A stretch of DNA of 64,000 bases from Zingiber officinale. Lineage: Eukaryota; Streptophyta; Magnoliopsida; Zingiberales; Zingiberaceae. Under the pieces are notes generated by a model. That model searched no databases. It was not told the origin of the DNA and saw nothing but the letters and a program-made list of their open reading frames with translations. This document shows positions 49,656-62,298 of the stretch, in pieces. The number at the start of each line of letters is the position of its first letter. Positions within the stretch are counted from its first letter, which is position 1. The position numbers and the translations under genes were made by a program. The stretch covers positions 3,831,474 to 3,895,473 of the forward strand of contig NC_056002.1 of NCBI RefSeq assembly GCF_018446385.1, given 5' to 3'.

Positions 49656-52600
49656 TGTTCACCCCACAGAAGAAAGGGTGGTCGCTATCACCTAGTATTC
49701 GAGACTTCAATGAAAATGGATTGGACTCGCCGTCCAACCCTCAGGGGCGCGTCGGTGGCCCATCGTCCTTGAAAGGGAAGGGGAAGAGCGTGGTAGAGGA
49801 GCCACGGCCACCTCAGGCTTTGCTGGTTGAGAATGGAGGGGATACCATCGGAGGATGGGGTGCGGAGGTGGAAGCTTGGCGGCATTTTAGGGATGCAGGG
49901 TTGCTGGACGAGTCGGTGTTGCAGAGGAAGGACAGGGAAGCTCTTATTCAGAGGATTAACGAGCTAGAAAAGGAGGTTATTGATGCTATTTATTTATTTT
50001 TTTCTCTAGTTAGCATTTTGATTTCACCATGATTGGTAGTTCTAGTTATGCTTACCTGGCGTTGCAGACATGCACAGTATTATTTTGACTAAGTAAAGCA
50101 TGATTTAGAAATTAGATTACTCAAGTGGCCTTCAATCTAATGATATACATTTTTTCATGTTAATGTAGAGCAAAGATATTAGCATAGAAGCAAACCCAAT
50201 CCAACCAAAATAGCTGGTCACTAGAGCGGGCAGCCACTGCCCACTTGAACAATTTGGCGATGTGAACTAAGTTGCTTCAATTATCCACCTTCCATTGTAA
50301 CCTATTTAGGATAAATTCCAGGACACTTGCCTAATAAAACTCGAAACAACCACACACTTATACTGAGCTAGGACAACTAAAGTTCCTTTGATACTGTGTT
50401 AAGGCCTGAGAGAGACCTAGTTCACCCAAAATAGGTAGCCATTTAAGATTTTCTCTTAAACAAGCAGAACAATCAAACACACAAATTAGCAGTGTGGATC
50501 TAAGTAATCTCAACAGTGTCAGTAAAATGTAGTTACTTCTGAAGGGCAAACTGTTTAAAACACACAATTAGTAAAGAAATGCAATCTACACTTTCAGGAT
50601 ATCATGCTATCTGAATCTGCAGAATATTACTTGTTTGGATTTTAAGATTCAGGTTTAGTCATTGTCTATGAACATGGACAAGCTATGGTTCCATGTTTAT
50701 CTTTGACATTATGCTGAGAAATTGTGTTATTATCTTGGTTCATCTGCAGGCACTGCTTTCAAGCTTACGATCATATACAATAAGACATATTGCCTAGTTT
50801 TGTCCAAAGTGTTGACAACCTTCTTAATGTTTGCATAGATGCCAATTGGAAATATATGCTTTAGTCTTATGCAGTGTCAAGTGAAAGATTATTTTTTTCT
50901 TCTTCCAAATGATCATCTTCTGGCCTACCTTATTTGAATTAAACAAGCCAAAATGAATCATCCTTTAAGAGGAATGTTTAGGAGTCTGAGTCATTTCCTC
51001 TTTCATTCATATGTCAGTTCCTCCAACTTTCTGTCTCTTTTACTGTTACCTTGGTCTTGCACACAAAGGAGAAGCACACTGAATATATGTTGATCCAGAG
51101 TAGAGCCTTGGATTGATAACCAATTGTAAGATAGATTTGTCATATTTATATCAAGAGCTAACTATTCCTTTCAATATTATATTATAAATCGAGGTTTTTG
51201 TATCTGGAGATTTTCTTTTGGATTCCCATATCTTCACTAGTTATTAATATTTCTGCTGTACTGGGATTATAGTTGTTTTCTTGCCATATTATTCTGAATA
51301 AAATTAGAAATGAACTACTGTTCAGAAATTTTTCTTTTGCATATTATTCATTATCTGATTGATTTCCTTTTTCTTTTGTCAAATATGGAAAGTCCCATAT
51401 TTCTTAGATACAATGTTGTCCCTATTTATATGTCATCAGTACTAATTAACTACTTTGTTGTATGATGTTTTTTATGCAGCTTCACGAGTATCAGTATAAT
51501 CTTGGTCTTTTACTAATCGAGAAGAAAGATTCGATCGCTAAATATGAAGAAGTTAGGCAGGCTTTGGCAGAAGCTGGGGAGATTCTAAAGAGGGAAAAAG
51601 CTGCCCATTTGATTGTGGTCTCTGAATATGAAAACCGGGAAGAGAAGTGGCAGAAGGACTTGGGGATTGAGAAGCAGAAAGTTGCAGTTGTATGAGAGTA
51701 ACTTTAACTTTTTTCTTTATAAATGATTTAGGTTAAATTATTTTGTTCGACATCAAGTTTTAAGGTAAACATGCCAAGTAACTAAACCCATTTGTAAATG
51801 CGGTTCTTATGTCTTTTTTGGAAAGCTACTATTTCTTGTTTATATTCATCAACAATTATGTTCCATGTGCTGTCATGCATAATGTTCACCTTGAACCAAT
51901 TAGATCAATTAAGAGTTAGGCTGCAATTCGTCAAATTACAATGCAAATTCATCTTGATGTCTGGCTTTTGTCATTTCCCCCCTCCAGAATAGGCACATGA
52001 CAACCAACAACAACAACCACCAAGCCTTTTCCCACTAGGTGGGGAGAATAGGCACATGAACCACTTTAAATATTTAAAAGACACTTTAAATTGGTGACAC
52101 GGAGAAAATAAGATGCTTCTTATAATGCTCTTGTCATGTAATCTTTCATTCATTTTCATCCAAAATTTGGAATCCAAGACACCAATTGAAATATTTAGCG
52201 AGCTTCTTAAAAAAGCCTTTTCTTCTACCATACTCTCTGCTTATACGTCTTTCTAGTTTCTATGGACGTTTCAATGCTAGGTGCTTGAAAGACAACGCTT
52301 GAATCTGTCTAATGTGCAAACACACTTCTCTTCTAATGTGGTACTCCTAGTTCACTAGTTGCAAAAGTGCTACTTGATTGGATTCGACTTAGTTTTGAAT
52401 TACTAAGGAACTTTGTTTCTTGGTAACTAATTATATGGTCTTTGGTTATCTTATTATTCTATGCTTGGGAAATTTCTTCCTAATACCATGATGTTTGCCA
52501 TGGTCTTGTAATTTAATATATCTCTGACTATATATTAAATTATCTGTTTTTCTGTGCTTGCATTACAGAGTTTGAACTCATTAGATGCAACTTGATTCCT

Positions 52601-55600
52601 TCTAGAGCTCCAAAATCAAGATTGATTCATGTCTTCTTAGGTGGCTGTGAAACTTATAGGGAAGGATGCATTGAGTTTTAGAGGTTGAAACCAATGATTA
52701 ATGAGCTTGAGTCAAGGATCAAGAGGAGAAGCAGGAGGTCCTATATATAGTGCATACTGTAGAGTGATGATTTTGCTGGCCAGGCAGTAGAGCAGCTGGT
52801 TCTTGGAGATTTTGGAAGGACGGTAGTGGCTGTTGTCTTGAGGAGACATGGTAGGTACCAGTCAAGGATCAAGAGCAGTATGAGGAATAGTGTATACTGT
52901 ATAATGATGCCTTTGCTGGCCAGGTAGTAGAGCAGCTAGTTGTTGAAGAATGTAAGAGTTGTCTTGAGGGGACATAGCAGGCGTATGAGCTTCTTGTATT
53001 CCAAAAATTTTCAGTGAGGTTGATGGGTGAAGGCAGGTGATTGAGTCGCTGTATCGACTTATCTTAGAGTGAGAAACCAAGTGAAATTAGATATTTGCTT
53101 AAAAAAGAAAATGATCGGTTTAGGTTGTATATCATGGGTTGAGCTGCCTGATTGTTTTCATGTATGGCTTGTGTTCGATATAGGCATGTTGTTACCTTGC
53201 ATTCTAGATTATCAACTAAATGAGCAGCAGCAGATTATGATGGTTGTGTGGGACACTGTGCTCTTATAGATACATTGATAATCATGTCTGATTTTTCCTA
53301 ACAATTTTGTCATATTTATCTCACATTCCTTTGGATCTTGGATATGTGTCTAATATCTAAGTTCACTTCATTTCTGAAATCAATTTGATGAATGTTTATT
53401 CACTCTTTAAAGTCAGGCCACTTTGTCATCCGCATGCCATATCCCTTTTTGTCTGTTCTATTTTATCCATGTAATTGTGATAGTTTAAACAAATAAAATA
53501 CAGAAAACTTTTACAGTTTGCATCTTGTTCTTTTCTTTTTTGACAATTGAATGGTTTTGTATGTAGCTCGAAAAGGATTTGCGAGATGTAGGTTCTGAAA
53601 TTGCAGAAGTCAAGTTTACATCTGAGAAAAAGTTAGCTGAGGCTCAAGCCTTAGAGGCTGGTTTGGAGGAAAAATACCTGGAAATTGAAGCGAAGGCTCA
53701 TGCTGCTGATGCTAAGCTAGCAGAAGCAAGCCGCAGAAGTTCTGAGTTAGATAGAAAATTGGATGATCTCCAGTCTCAAAAGAGAAAACTTGAGAAGGAG
53801 TATCTATCTTTAACATCCGAGTAAGTCTATCCCCTTTTTATCCCATTCTTATTCTGATTTAGTTGACCATACCTTGAGTTTGTAAGTTTATCTAAGTACA
53901 AATTCTTATTCTTTCATTATCTTCTAGGCAAAAGGCACATGAGAAGGACCTAACAAAACAAAGGGAAGATTTTTTTATTTGGGAGAGAAAGCTGCAAGAT
54001 AGTCAGAAGCGGCTTGTTGATGGGCAGAGACTTCTGAATGAAAGAGAGGATAAGGCAAGTGAGTTAGATAAAATGCTTAAAAGGAAACAAAGAGAGATTG
54101 AAGATGCAGAAAAAGTGATTGAGGCATCAAAAAAATCCTTGAAATTGGAAGAAGATGATATTAGTATAAGACTCAGTGCTTTGGCTTCTAAGGAGAAGGT
54201 ATATGATTCTTTAGCATTACTTTTGGTTTACTTCGTATATCATGTACTTGAATGATTCTAATTTTCAATTTTTTTATTGCAGGAAGCAGAGATCAAGTTT
54301 GAGAGTGTAGAGAAGAAGGAGCGGGAATTATTTTTGAGAGAAGAAAAGCTAAATGCTAGGGAAAAGGTGATTTTTAAATTATTGGGTTAATCTTGGAATG
54401 TTATTCATGCATATTTAGTTTTCTTGTCTATTATATTTAGGCTAAGATATTTTACCCGAAAGCATTGTCTTAAGAATTTTACCCAAGATTGAAAGTTCAT
54501 AAAAAATTATGATATTGTGGATTTGCTTTTGAATAGTTTAGCTAAATAATCTCCAAATGAAACAAGTGCTTTCAGACTGTTATTGATCATAATTAAATTT
54601 ATTGCTCAATGGCTTTGCTGTTTATGTAATTGCACTTCCATTTCACGTTGACATGTGATTACCCAATCATTAGTTTCTTAATTAAGTCAAACTACCTGAA
54701 TTTATGAGTTTTTCAGCATTATTGGAACCTAAATAGTAATAATCCTTGGCCCTCTGCTTCTCAGATTTTAGTACATTTTATGTGCAATATTTTTGCATGC
54801 CATTCAATCCTGTAAACATGCTGTTTTTTACTGGTTTGTCTGAGGATCAATGGAGGACTATATTGCTCAACATGATTCAACATACCCCATATCTTTTTAT
54901 AAATATAATAATTACAAAGTTGGATGGTCTAGGTGTACTGGTCACTATGGATTATTTGTATATTGCTCTTGTGATGTTGGTTGTGCTCGGCATCTCTCCA
55001 ATTGATTTTAAGTTGAAATTTTGTCTTCCTCCTGCCATCTTAATTGTTTTGTGTCAGATTTTTTTTTTTTTTTTATAAACGGCATTTGCATATTGCAGAA
55101 TATTTTTCATGCATGATACACTGCCTACTCTGGGGGTTATTCCATTGAATTGACATCTGTCAAAATTGGCTTATATGTGCCAGTTTAACAGCTACTTTGT
55201 ACTTGTTGGAATATTCATCCTTCGTTTATGATGAATTATTGAAGTGAAAGTTCCATCTCTTCTTTTAACAGGATCTCATTACCCTCTTTACAATTCTCAT
55301 TTCTGTTTATGCAGGTGGAGATTCAGAAGCTTCTTGATGATCACAATGCTTTGTTGGATTCCAAGAGACAGAAATTTGAGTTAGAAATGGAGAAAAGAAG
55401 AAAAGCTTTTGATGAAGAGACAAAACTCAAGGTAATCGAATTGGAAGAAAAGAATAAGGAAATTGGCCACAAAGAGGAGAAAATTACAGAAAGAGAGAAC
55501 CTCTTGGAAGTTAGAGCGCTGAAACTACAGGAAATGGAAAAAGATATTGACTCCAAATCACAAGTTCTGAAAAAGTGGGAGGAATCTATTAAGGCTGCCG

Positions 55601-58600
55601 AGATAAAATTGGAGAAAGAAAACCACCAGCTAAAGAGTGATAGGCAGGAACTGCTCAAGTCTGTATCTGAAGTTGAATCCATGAAGATGGCAATAGAAGC
55701 TGAGAAGGTGCAAATTATCAAAGAGGAGGAGCATCTTAAACTTACCAGACAAGAAAGAGAAGAACATAACCTGTTTCAGTTGAAACTGAAGCAAGAGATT
55801 GAAAATTACAAGATAATGAAGGATTCATTAGATAGACAAAAAGAGGATTTAAGACACCAAAGAGAGAAATTTGAAAAAGAATGGGAGTTGTTGGATGACA
55901 AACAATTAGCACTAGAATTTGACCTAAAGAAGGTTGATGAAGATAGAGAAAAGTTTGAAAAATGGCGAATTGATGAGGAGGAAAGGATTACGAATGAGGC
56001 ACAGGAAGAGAGAATTAGCATGGAGGATAAATGGGAAGACTTCAGGATGAAGAAAGAAATTTTTGAAAAAACAATGGAACGTGAGAAGTTGGATGTGCAT
56101 GAAATGCTAGAGTGTGAACGTGCTGCTATGAGTCGGGATCTTGAGCTTCGCAAACTTGAATTTGAAAATGAAATGGATAAAACGAAGGAGGCTATGGAGA
56201 AGGATTTGCAAGATAGAGAGAGCGAATTTCAGAGAAAGAAGGCTAGCGAGTTAAATGAAGTAAAATCTCTCAGTAGTGCTAATGAATTAAAATCTAGAAT
56301 CTTGAAAGCGGACCAAGAACAATTGGAAAAGGAGAAAGACTATCTGTCTGCTTGCAGAAAGAAATTTGAAAATGACCAACTTGATATTCAGAAGGACATC
56401 GATGCTCTTCATTCACTCAACATGGAAATGAAGGAACAAAGGGAGCACTTTGTCAAGGAGAGGGAGAATTTTCTAGCAATGGCTCAACAATGTAAGATAT
56501 GCAAAAATTGTGGTTTTCAAATTCATGACGTGGATCTTCTCTGCCTGCAAGATACTGGTGTTATTCAATTACCAAGATTGATTTCTGAAGATAACTTGAA
56601 ACCCAAGAATTCTGAAACTACACCGCAAGCGATGTCTCCATCAATGACACCAAGAGGTGGTTTATCATGGCTGCAAAAATGTTCTAGATTGTTTAATTTC
56701 TCCCCTACAAGAAAAATTGAAAATGTGGAAGATCAGGGAAAGAGTTCTTCGTCGCTCGGTTCAAGACTTGATAATGAAGTTTTGAAGGGCGGAACTAATG
56801 ATGAATCTGCACCACCACAAGGAATTGCTACCCATCCTTTCATCAGCCATAGATCTGAAGCATGTAGCGAAATCAAGCTGAATGAAGAGTCAAAAGGGTT
56901 AGATGGATCTGTAGATGAGGCAGAACCTCCAGTTGTAGTTGTGGATAGCTCAGCTGATATTGATGGTATCCAAACAGATATTTTTGATAAGGAGGTGGTT
57001 GCTGGGCAGGCTGTTCAGACTGAAACTCAATATGATAAAGAAAAAATATCTGTATTTTTGGGAAATGATTCCCAGCCCAAAGCAGCAGAAATCACAACAT
57101 GTCAAACTACCCAGAGTAAACCTAAAAAGATACGGAGAACACGGACAGTGAAAAGAGTTGTTGAAGAAGCAAAAGATTTCCTCGGGAAAACTTCTAACAA
57201 GAAGAATGAGTTGACAAATGGGCAAAGTCTTTCTTCAGATTTCCAAGAGGTTAATGATCATAATTTAGTTAATGTGGGGAAAAAGCGTAGTATTTCTCAT
57301 GTGTCCATTCCTAGTGAACAAGATGTGGACAGTGAAACTCCTGAGATCAGTTCACTTGGAGTACATTGTAAAAGGAGACAAATAGCTGCTCCTCAAACTC
57401 AGGCAGTCGGAGAAAAGCGATATAATTTCAGACGCACCACCATGTAAGTTGATTTTTTGAGGACCTATTTGTTATCCCAAAGCGTAACTGAAATAGAACA
57501 TAGTGTTATGGCATTAAATGGTTGGGTTGCTGTTATAGATTAATTCCTAGCTTTAACACGCTTACAAGCTAAGGGGTATAAATGAGGTTTCTGTAATTAT
57601 CTTGAGGAATTTTTTTGGTTTCCTAACTTTGCTCATTCTTCAAGGATCTAGTATCCAAGTTCATTTGCTATTTGGGCTGGAGGAAACTTTAGGGAGAGAC
57701 TTCATATTCTATTTTCAGTTAGTGTCATTTATGTAGGCAAGACTTGGTTAGCAACAATGAAACAAGATAAAATTTATTTAAATATAGATGATGATATAGT
57801 AGGAGATAGAGCTCACGCGTAAAAAGATTTATACAGCTGGCCCCATCTAGTGGGAAAAGGTTTGGTTGTTATTGTTGTTGTTGTCATTTCTGTAGGCACA
57901 AACAAAGTCATATTCCTTTGAGATGCTGACGCTTCTTGACTTCTTTTGCCCAGATTTTTACCCTTGGGACACCATTTCTCCCATTTGGCATTGTTATGGT
58001 TTCCTTTCGTACATATAATCTCTCCTTTCTATTGGGAACTTGACAAGCTGTCTTTTATATTAACATAAAAGTATTAACCGCATGATAAAAGCCGGGTTGA
58101 ATGACCTTTTACTTTTCAGTGCTACTGCAGCTTCAGCAGCTCAACCAGTAGCTGATCAAACCAAAGGGCGTGCAATTGGAAGCTACCAACAAGTTTCAGG
58201 AAATGAAAAGCTGAAGAGCAATGGAGATGGAGAAGGAACTTCCAAACTAAGGCTAGAAACTGGGCCCGAATCAAGTTTAGTTGAGGGTGCAAAGTCAATA
58301 GAAGTGCAGAAGACAGCTGCACAAAATATTGCGGAAGTTCAGATCTCCCAGAAACTTGTTCGGGTAAGTCTCTCTCTCTCTCTCTCTCGGGATGTTGATA
58401 CTCATGAATTTTTAATTCACTACACAATTCTTGTAGTTCTGCTTTCAGAAAGGGTATGCAGCTGTACCTGAAGTCTACTAAGTTTGGTCATCCTAACAAT
58501 GGCAAGCATTAATGTCTGCCTAAAAAAGTCTGCTTGAATCCGTTAAAAAACATCTTTTTTCGGGTTGTTTTAATGGGATAGCATTAATGATTTAGTACAT

Positions 58601-58954
58601 TTTTGATTGTGTGATTGAGATATTTACTTGGACAACAACTGTACTCCTTGACAGCAAGAGATGGAGATCCATGATGATGATGCTGAGAAATTTGTTGAAA
58701 CAAGTGAGCAGACTGATGAAGATAGAGGGCAAGAGATGGAGATCCATGATAATGATGAAGAGAAATCTATTGAACCAAGTGAGCAAAATGGTGAAGATAG
58801 GGTAATGGCACATGAAGCAGCAGCATTAGTTACAGAACCAAATACCCCTGTTGGCGGATGGAGTGAAGATGGGGACAGTGACGAGGATGAAGAAGATTCA
58901 GAAATACTCAATGCTTCAATTGGTAAAAAGCTCTGGACATTCTTCACGTCATGA
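49655..58954 (+). CDS. NMCP1: Nuclear lamina-like coiled-coil protein, NMCP1/CRWN type
   Basis: Proteins of this family (CROWDED NUCLEI, LINC) line the plant nuclear periphery and set nuclear size, shape and heterochromatin order. Eight exons: 49655-49975, 51480-51689, 53567-53820, 53928-54198, 54283-54366, 55315-57443, 58120-58363 and 58655-58954; all introns are GT-AG and phases match, giving about 1270 aa. A short head ([13 protein letters not shown]) precedes the conserved [19 protein letters not shown] and [17 protein letters not shown] coiled coil of about 650 residues follows, then CKICKNCG near residue 775, a basic block [19 protein letters not shown] near 984, RYNFRR near 1082 and the typical C-terminus [11 protein letters not shown]. 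The start is supported by the MFTPQ head. The C-terminal end points to the NMCP1 and not the NMCP2 branch. Exon 8 contains an in-frame 75-bp duplication. Confidence 0.95.
52001..52044 (-). mobile_element. 44-bp LINE/SINE tail insertion in NMCP1 intron 2
   Basis: The 44 bp read, on the minus strand, CCCCACCTAGTGGGAAAAGG followed by CTTGGTGGTTGTTGTTGTTG-like sequence. This is the 3' end shared by Au SINEs and plant RTE LINEs. It is flanked by a perfect 15-bp target duplication AGAATAGGCACATGA (51986-52000 and 52045-52059). It is therefore a complete retroposition event, heavily shortened at its 5' end. Confidence 0.85.
52708..52985. repeat. Imperfect tandem duplication in NMCP1 intron 2
   Basis: Both units start with GTCAAGGATCAAGAG (about 52711 and 52861) and share TTGCTGGCCAGGCAGTAGAG or TTGCTGGCCAGGTAGTAGAG and TTGTCTTGAGGAGACAT or TTGTCTTGAGGGGACAT. 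They are about 150 and 125 bp long with internal differences. They have no coding meaning. Confidence 0.65.
57740..57882 (+). mobile_element. 5'-truncated RTE-LINE or Au-SINE-related insertion in NMCP1 intron 6
   Basis: The end reads CCCCATCTAGTGGGAAAAGG and then a TTG-rich tail, as in Au SINEs and RTE LINEs. Upstream, AGATGATGATATAGTAGGAG followed by ATAGAGCTC matches the end of a LINE reverse-transcriptase frame ([11 protein letters not shown]). The insertion is flanked by a 16-bp target duplication with one mismatch, GTCATTTATGTAGGCA (57724-57739) and GTCATTTCTGTAGGCA (57883-57898). Confidence 0.8.
58655..58804 (+). repeat. In-frame 75-bp tandem duplication in NMCP1 exon 8
   Basis: The units 58655-58729 and 58730-58804 encode 25 residues each, both starting QEMEIHD and containing TSEQ or PSEQ followed by a DEDR/GEDR end. 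The first unit begins exactly at the exon's splice acceptor. The result is a longer acidic tail before the conserved C-terminal motif. Confidence 0.9.
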
Positions 58955-60865
58955 AGTTGCTACTTTTCTTCTATTAACCCCAAGATTTCAAGACTTCATG
59001 TGGGTTTTTAGTATGTGTCTGCGTAAATTCATCTTTCGTTTAGTTGTGTTGATGTGCATTAGTAATGTAAGTCTCGTGTATCATTATTTTTTTTTCCACT
59101 TTAGTCTCAGTAGTTATTGGTGATGCTCAATAACAGTTCAGAATGATGTATGGATCTTTCATGCTTTGGACTGGAAAACATGATCTAAGTCTAGTCGATT
59201 CCTGGAACAAAGGAATCCTGTTCGTGGCACCTTGTACCATTCATAACTTTTTCCTTATTGTGCGTAACAAGTGGGACACAATTGCTATAACATCCTTGTT
59301 GACTGATCTTTTACCTTATCAATTGTTGAGTTATTGCAACACATCAAAGGCACCTTATAGATATGAGAAGCTGCCAAAAATGTTAGAGGTTGCACGGCAG
59401 TGCTTGGCAGTGTCTTGCTGGCTCTTTCAAATGACGGTGTGTGTTGTGTTTGTGTTAGGTTGATATAGGTGGTCCTTGCTCTGTTACCTTCTCCCGTTGC
59501 CATGGATGCCCACAGGGAAAATTTCGGCAGTGTGCACACACAAACCACTTCTTTCTATTAAATTGGAAACGACTTTAAGACTGGTCGCTCTGCTCAGTAG
59601 TTGCTACTTCCCTTATAGAATATTGTCCAGTAGCTTCGATGGAAAAACCCATGTCCCCATGGCATGATTTAAGATCCCAAGATAACTGGTGAGACCTTCT
59701 TGCTACTTGCTCTACGGCAACCACTTAAATTAAAAGCGTGAAGTAGGATTAGGCTACAGCAGACAGTAGATGCGAGGGCCGATAAAGTCCTCAGTCATTC
59801 ATTATGGCCGTCCTACGGCTGGAAACATCGCTTTCTGTACCATTGCCATCACCAGAGCTCTCGCGTAGCAACAGAACCCGAGGGCGGTTGGGAACGCGAA
59901 CACGCTGCTGCTTAACTGCTTTCCTCTCCATTCCTGCTGCTGCTTCTTGGCATTGTTTAAGCTTTTTCAGCTCGAATCCAGTCTGAGCTTTTCAGGCTGG
60001 AGAGCAAAATCAGTTCCACTACGACTCAATGAGCTCCATTAGCTCTTCGCATTGCCTAAAGGTCATTTGGATCAAATTGAGACCAAAATATGGCATTATA
60101 AATACAAGGGAGAAAAGAAGCACGAACAGTACTGGAATGTGGAAGCAGCATAGCATAGGGACTGTCATACTGGAATCCAGCATCATTGATAGATGTGAGA
60201 AAAGAAGAGCCAAATGGATAGGATAGGCTTCCTTCTGCATGCATAACAAGCACGTAAAGAACATGGTCCCTCCATTTAGTTTTCTTTGATTTTTGTGAAT
60301 CGAATCTCACCGATCGTATCGCTCAGTAAAGTCCAATTTATTCATAGAAAAAGAAAAAGAGCTAGTGACGATCGAGTTTAGCCGAGCCTTAATACTTCCA
60401 ATAGGTTTTTCCACTTTCCACAGTGCTCTCTCTCCACCATGGAAAAGGCTGTGAGCTATCTGAACTAGCAACAGATCGAAGTACAATTCTCACAGGATCT
60501 TCCTTCGTTATATTTTACGGCCATGCAAGACGCACCCATCCTTTCTCCCTTTTCCGCTCTCTTTTTCCCTTTTGCTCCCATTTCCCATCATTACACAAAA
60601 TTAACAAGCTCCAATTAATGCCATCCTTGGATATTGTTGTCCTCGGCCAGGAACCTTGTCCTCTTTCATAATTTCTGCTCGGCAAAAGCTTTCGACAGAC
60701 ACCGCCATCTTCTCACATTTTTTTACTCAGTTCATTTTTCGAATTCTGTCGTTGGCTCGTTGCCACTGTGCCTCCGAAACAGGGGAGTTCGGAGTTGCTA
60801 TCCAGGGCGCCAGCAGGATTCTCATACTGCAAAATTTCCAAGATTTCTGGAGAGGAGTAGTGGGG
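58955..60865. other. 3' region of NMCP1 and leader region of the LRR gene
   Basis: No separate gene is recognised in 1.9 kb. The frame at 59143-59463 looks coding in length only and shows no domain; it probably lies in or after the NMCP1 3' UTR. From about 60520 the sequence is CT-rich and resembles the promoter and leader of the next gene. The frame upstream of the LRR protein start is open but has no ATG. Confidence 0.45.
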
Positions 60866-62298
60866 ATGTGGAAGATCACTTCTTTATCGTTTCTTCTCCT
60901 CGTAAATCTCCTTCTCCAGCGTGCGTCGGCCGAAACAGAGAGCTCCGTCGCTCCAATGGACAAGGCGGAGAAGGAAGCGCTGTACTCGGTGATCCGAGAC
61001 TTGGTCGGCGTACGGTGGAACGGCTCGGATCTTTACCCTGATCCCTGTGGATGGACGCAGATACAGGTTCTTGTGCTGTTCGTCAAATCGTCGGATGCCC
61101 TTGGCTTTTTAAAGATCTCAAATCTCGATTTTAAGTGCAGGGAGTTTCATGCGACCTGTTTGATGGACTGTGGTACGTCACTTCCTTGAACGTCGGGCCA
61201 ATTCTCGACAATTCCCTCGAGTGTTCGTCCGATGCCAAGTTCAATCCAAAGCTGTTCCATCTCCGGCATCTCAAGAGCCTCTCCGTCTCTGACTGCTTCT
61301 CCTCTCGCCGCCAACCGCTCACCATTCCATCCAGCGACTGGGAGAGACTAGCTCCGACCTTGGAGAGCCTAGAGCTCCGGTCGAATCGCGGACTCGCCGG
61401 CCAAATTCCGGCCAATTTGGGTCAGCTCGGCAACCTCAACTCCCTAGTTCTGGCGGATAACGCATTGACCGGCGAGCTGCCGGTGGCACTCGCCGGCTTG
61501 GTCCGTCTGAAGAGGCTGATGCTCTCCCTGAATAAGTTCTCGGGCCGAGTTCCTGCTCCTCTGTTCGCCGGCATGGCGCAGCTCTTGATCTTGGACCTCA
61601 GCAGCAATTACTTGACAGGTCCTCTGCCTGCCTCCCTCGCCAATCTCAGTTCCCTCCTGAAGCTCGACCTCAGCAACAACCAGTTCCAGGGAAGCCTTCC
61701 ACCGGAGCTTCGAAAGTTGACGCACCTCTCCCTACTAGACCTCAGGAACAACTCCTTATCAGGCGAACTGCCGAGATTAGAGTCGCTTCAAGATTTGCTC
61801 CTGGCTTACAATCCGTGGGGAGGAAACCTCTTGGAATTCGAGTGGGCGAATTTGCAGAACCTCTCCACTTTGTATCTATCTCACATGGGCTTGCGCGGCG
61901 CAATTCCAGACGCCATTACGAGCCTGAAGAGATTGAGGTACCTCGCGCTGGACGGGAACCAGCTCAGTGGCGGCGTCTCTGCTAAATTCTCACATCTGCC
62001 TTATCTCACTGCGCTGTACCTCAACGGCAACAACTTGAGCGGGCAGCTGGAGTTCCCCGGAGGATTCTACGAGAGGATGGGGAAGAGATTCGCCTCCTGG
62101 AACAATCCAAACCTGTGTTACAGTACTGCTTTGGCCATCGCCTCAGGGATCAATGCACCTTGCGGCGTGCCACGATGCGAGCGAGATCAACAACACTCGA
62201 CCGAAGAGTCCAAATCCAGTCAACTGACAGAGAATGGCAGTCCAGAGGAGCATTCTGCGTTATGGCGGGGAATCATCATTTTGGTCGTGTTGTTGTAG
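60866..62298 (+). CDS. Secreted LRR protein, Piriformospora indica-insensitive 2-like
   Basis: In Arabidopsis PII-2 is a plasma-membrane-associated LRR protein needed for the growth response to a root endophyte fungus; a role here is inferred from similarity. Exons 60866-61066 and 61141-62298 with a 74-bp GT-AG intron give 452 aa. The order is a signal peptide (about 1-22, MWKITSLSFLLLVNLLLQ), the N-terminal cap with C61 and C71 (DPCGW and GVSC), about ten plant-type LRRs of the LxxLxLxxNxLxGxLP form from residue 100 to 370, a Cys-containing C-terminal cap (NLCYS, APCGVPRC), a hydrophilic Ser/Glu linker and a short hydrophobic tail (GIIILVVLL) that suits a GPI anchor. There is no kinase domain. 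The ATG chosen is the first in frame and starts the signal peptide. It could equally be named RLP29-like. Confidence 0.9.

Noticed and set aside
55341-56153. Long Ser/Phe-rich open frames on the minus strand
   Set aside because: They are antisense shadows of the Lys/Glu-rich coiled coil of the NMCP1 gene.
59143-59463. A 106-residue frame after the NMCP1 gene
   Set aside because: It has no recognisable domain, overlaps an opposite frame of similar length, and lies in the presumed 3' UTR or spacer.
60656-60865. An N-terminal extension of the LRR protein by the open frame upstream
   Set aside because: There is no in-frame ATG before 60866, and a signal peptide begins exactly there.
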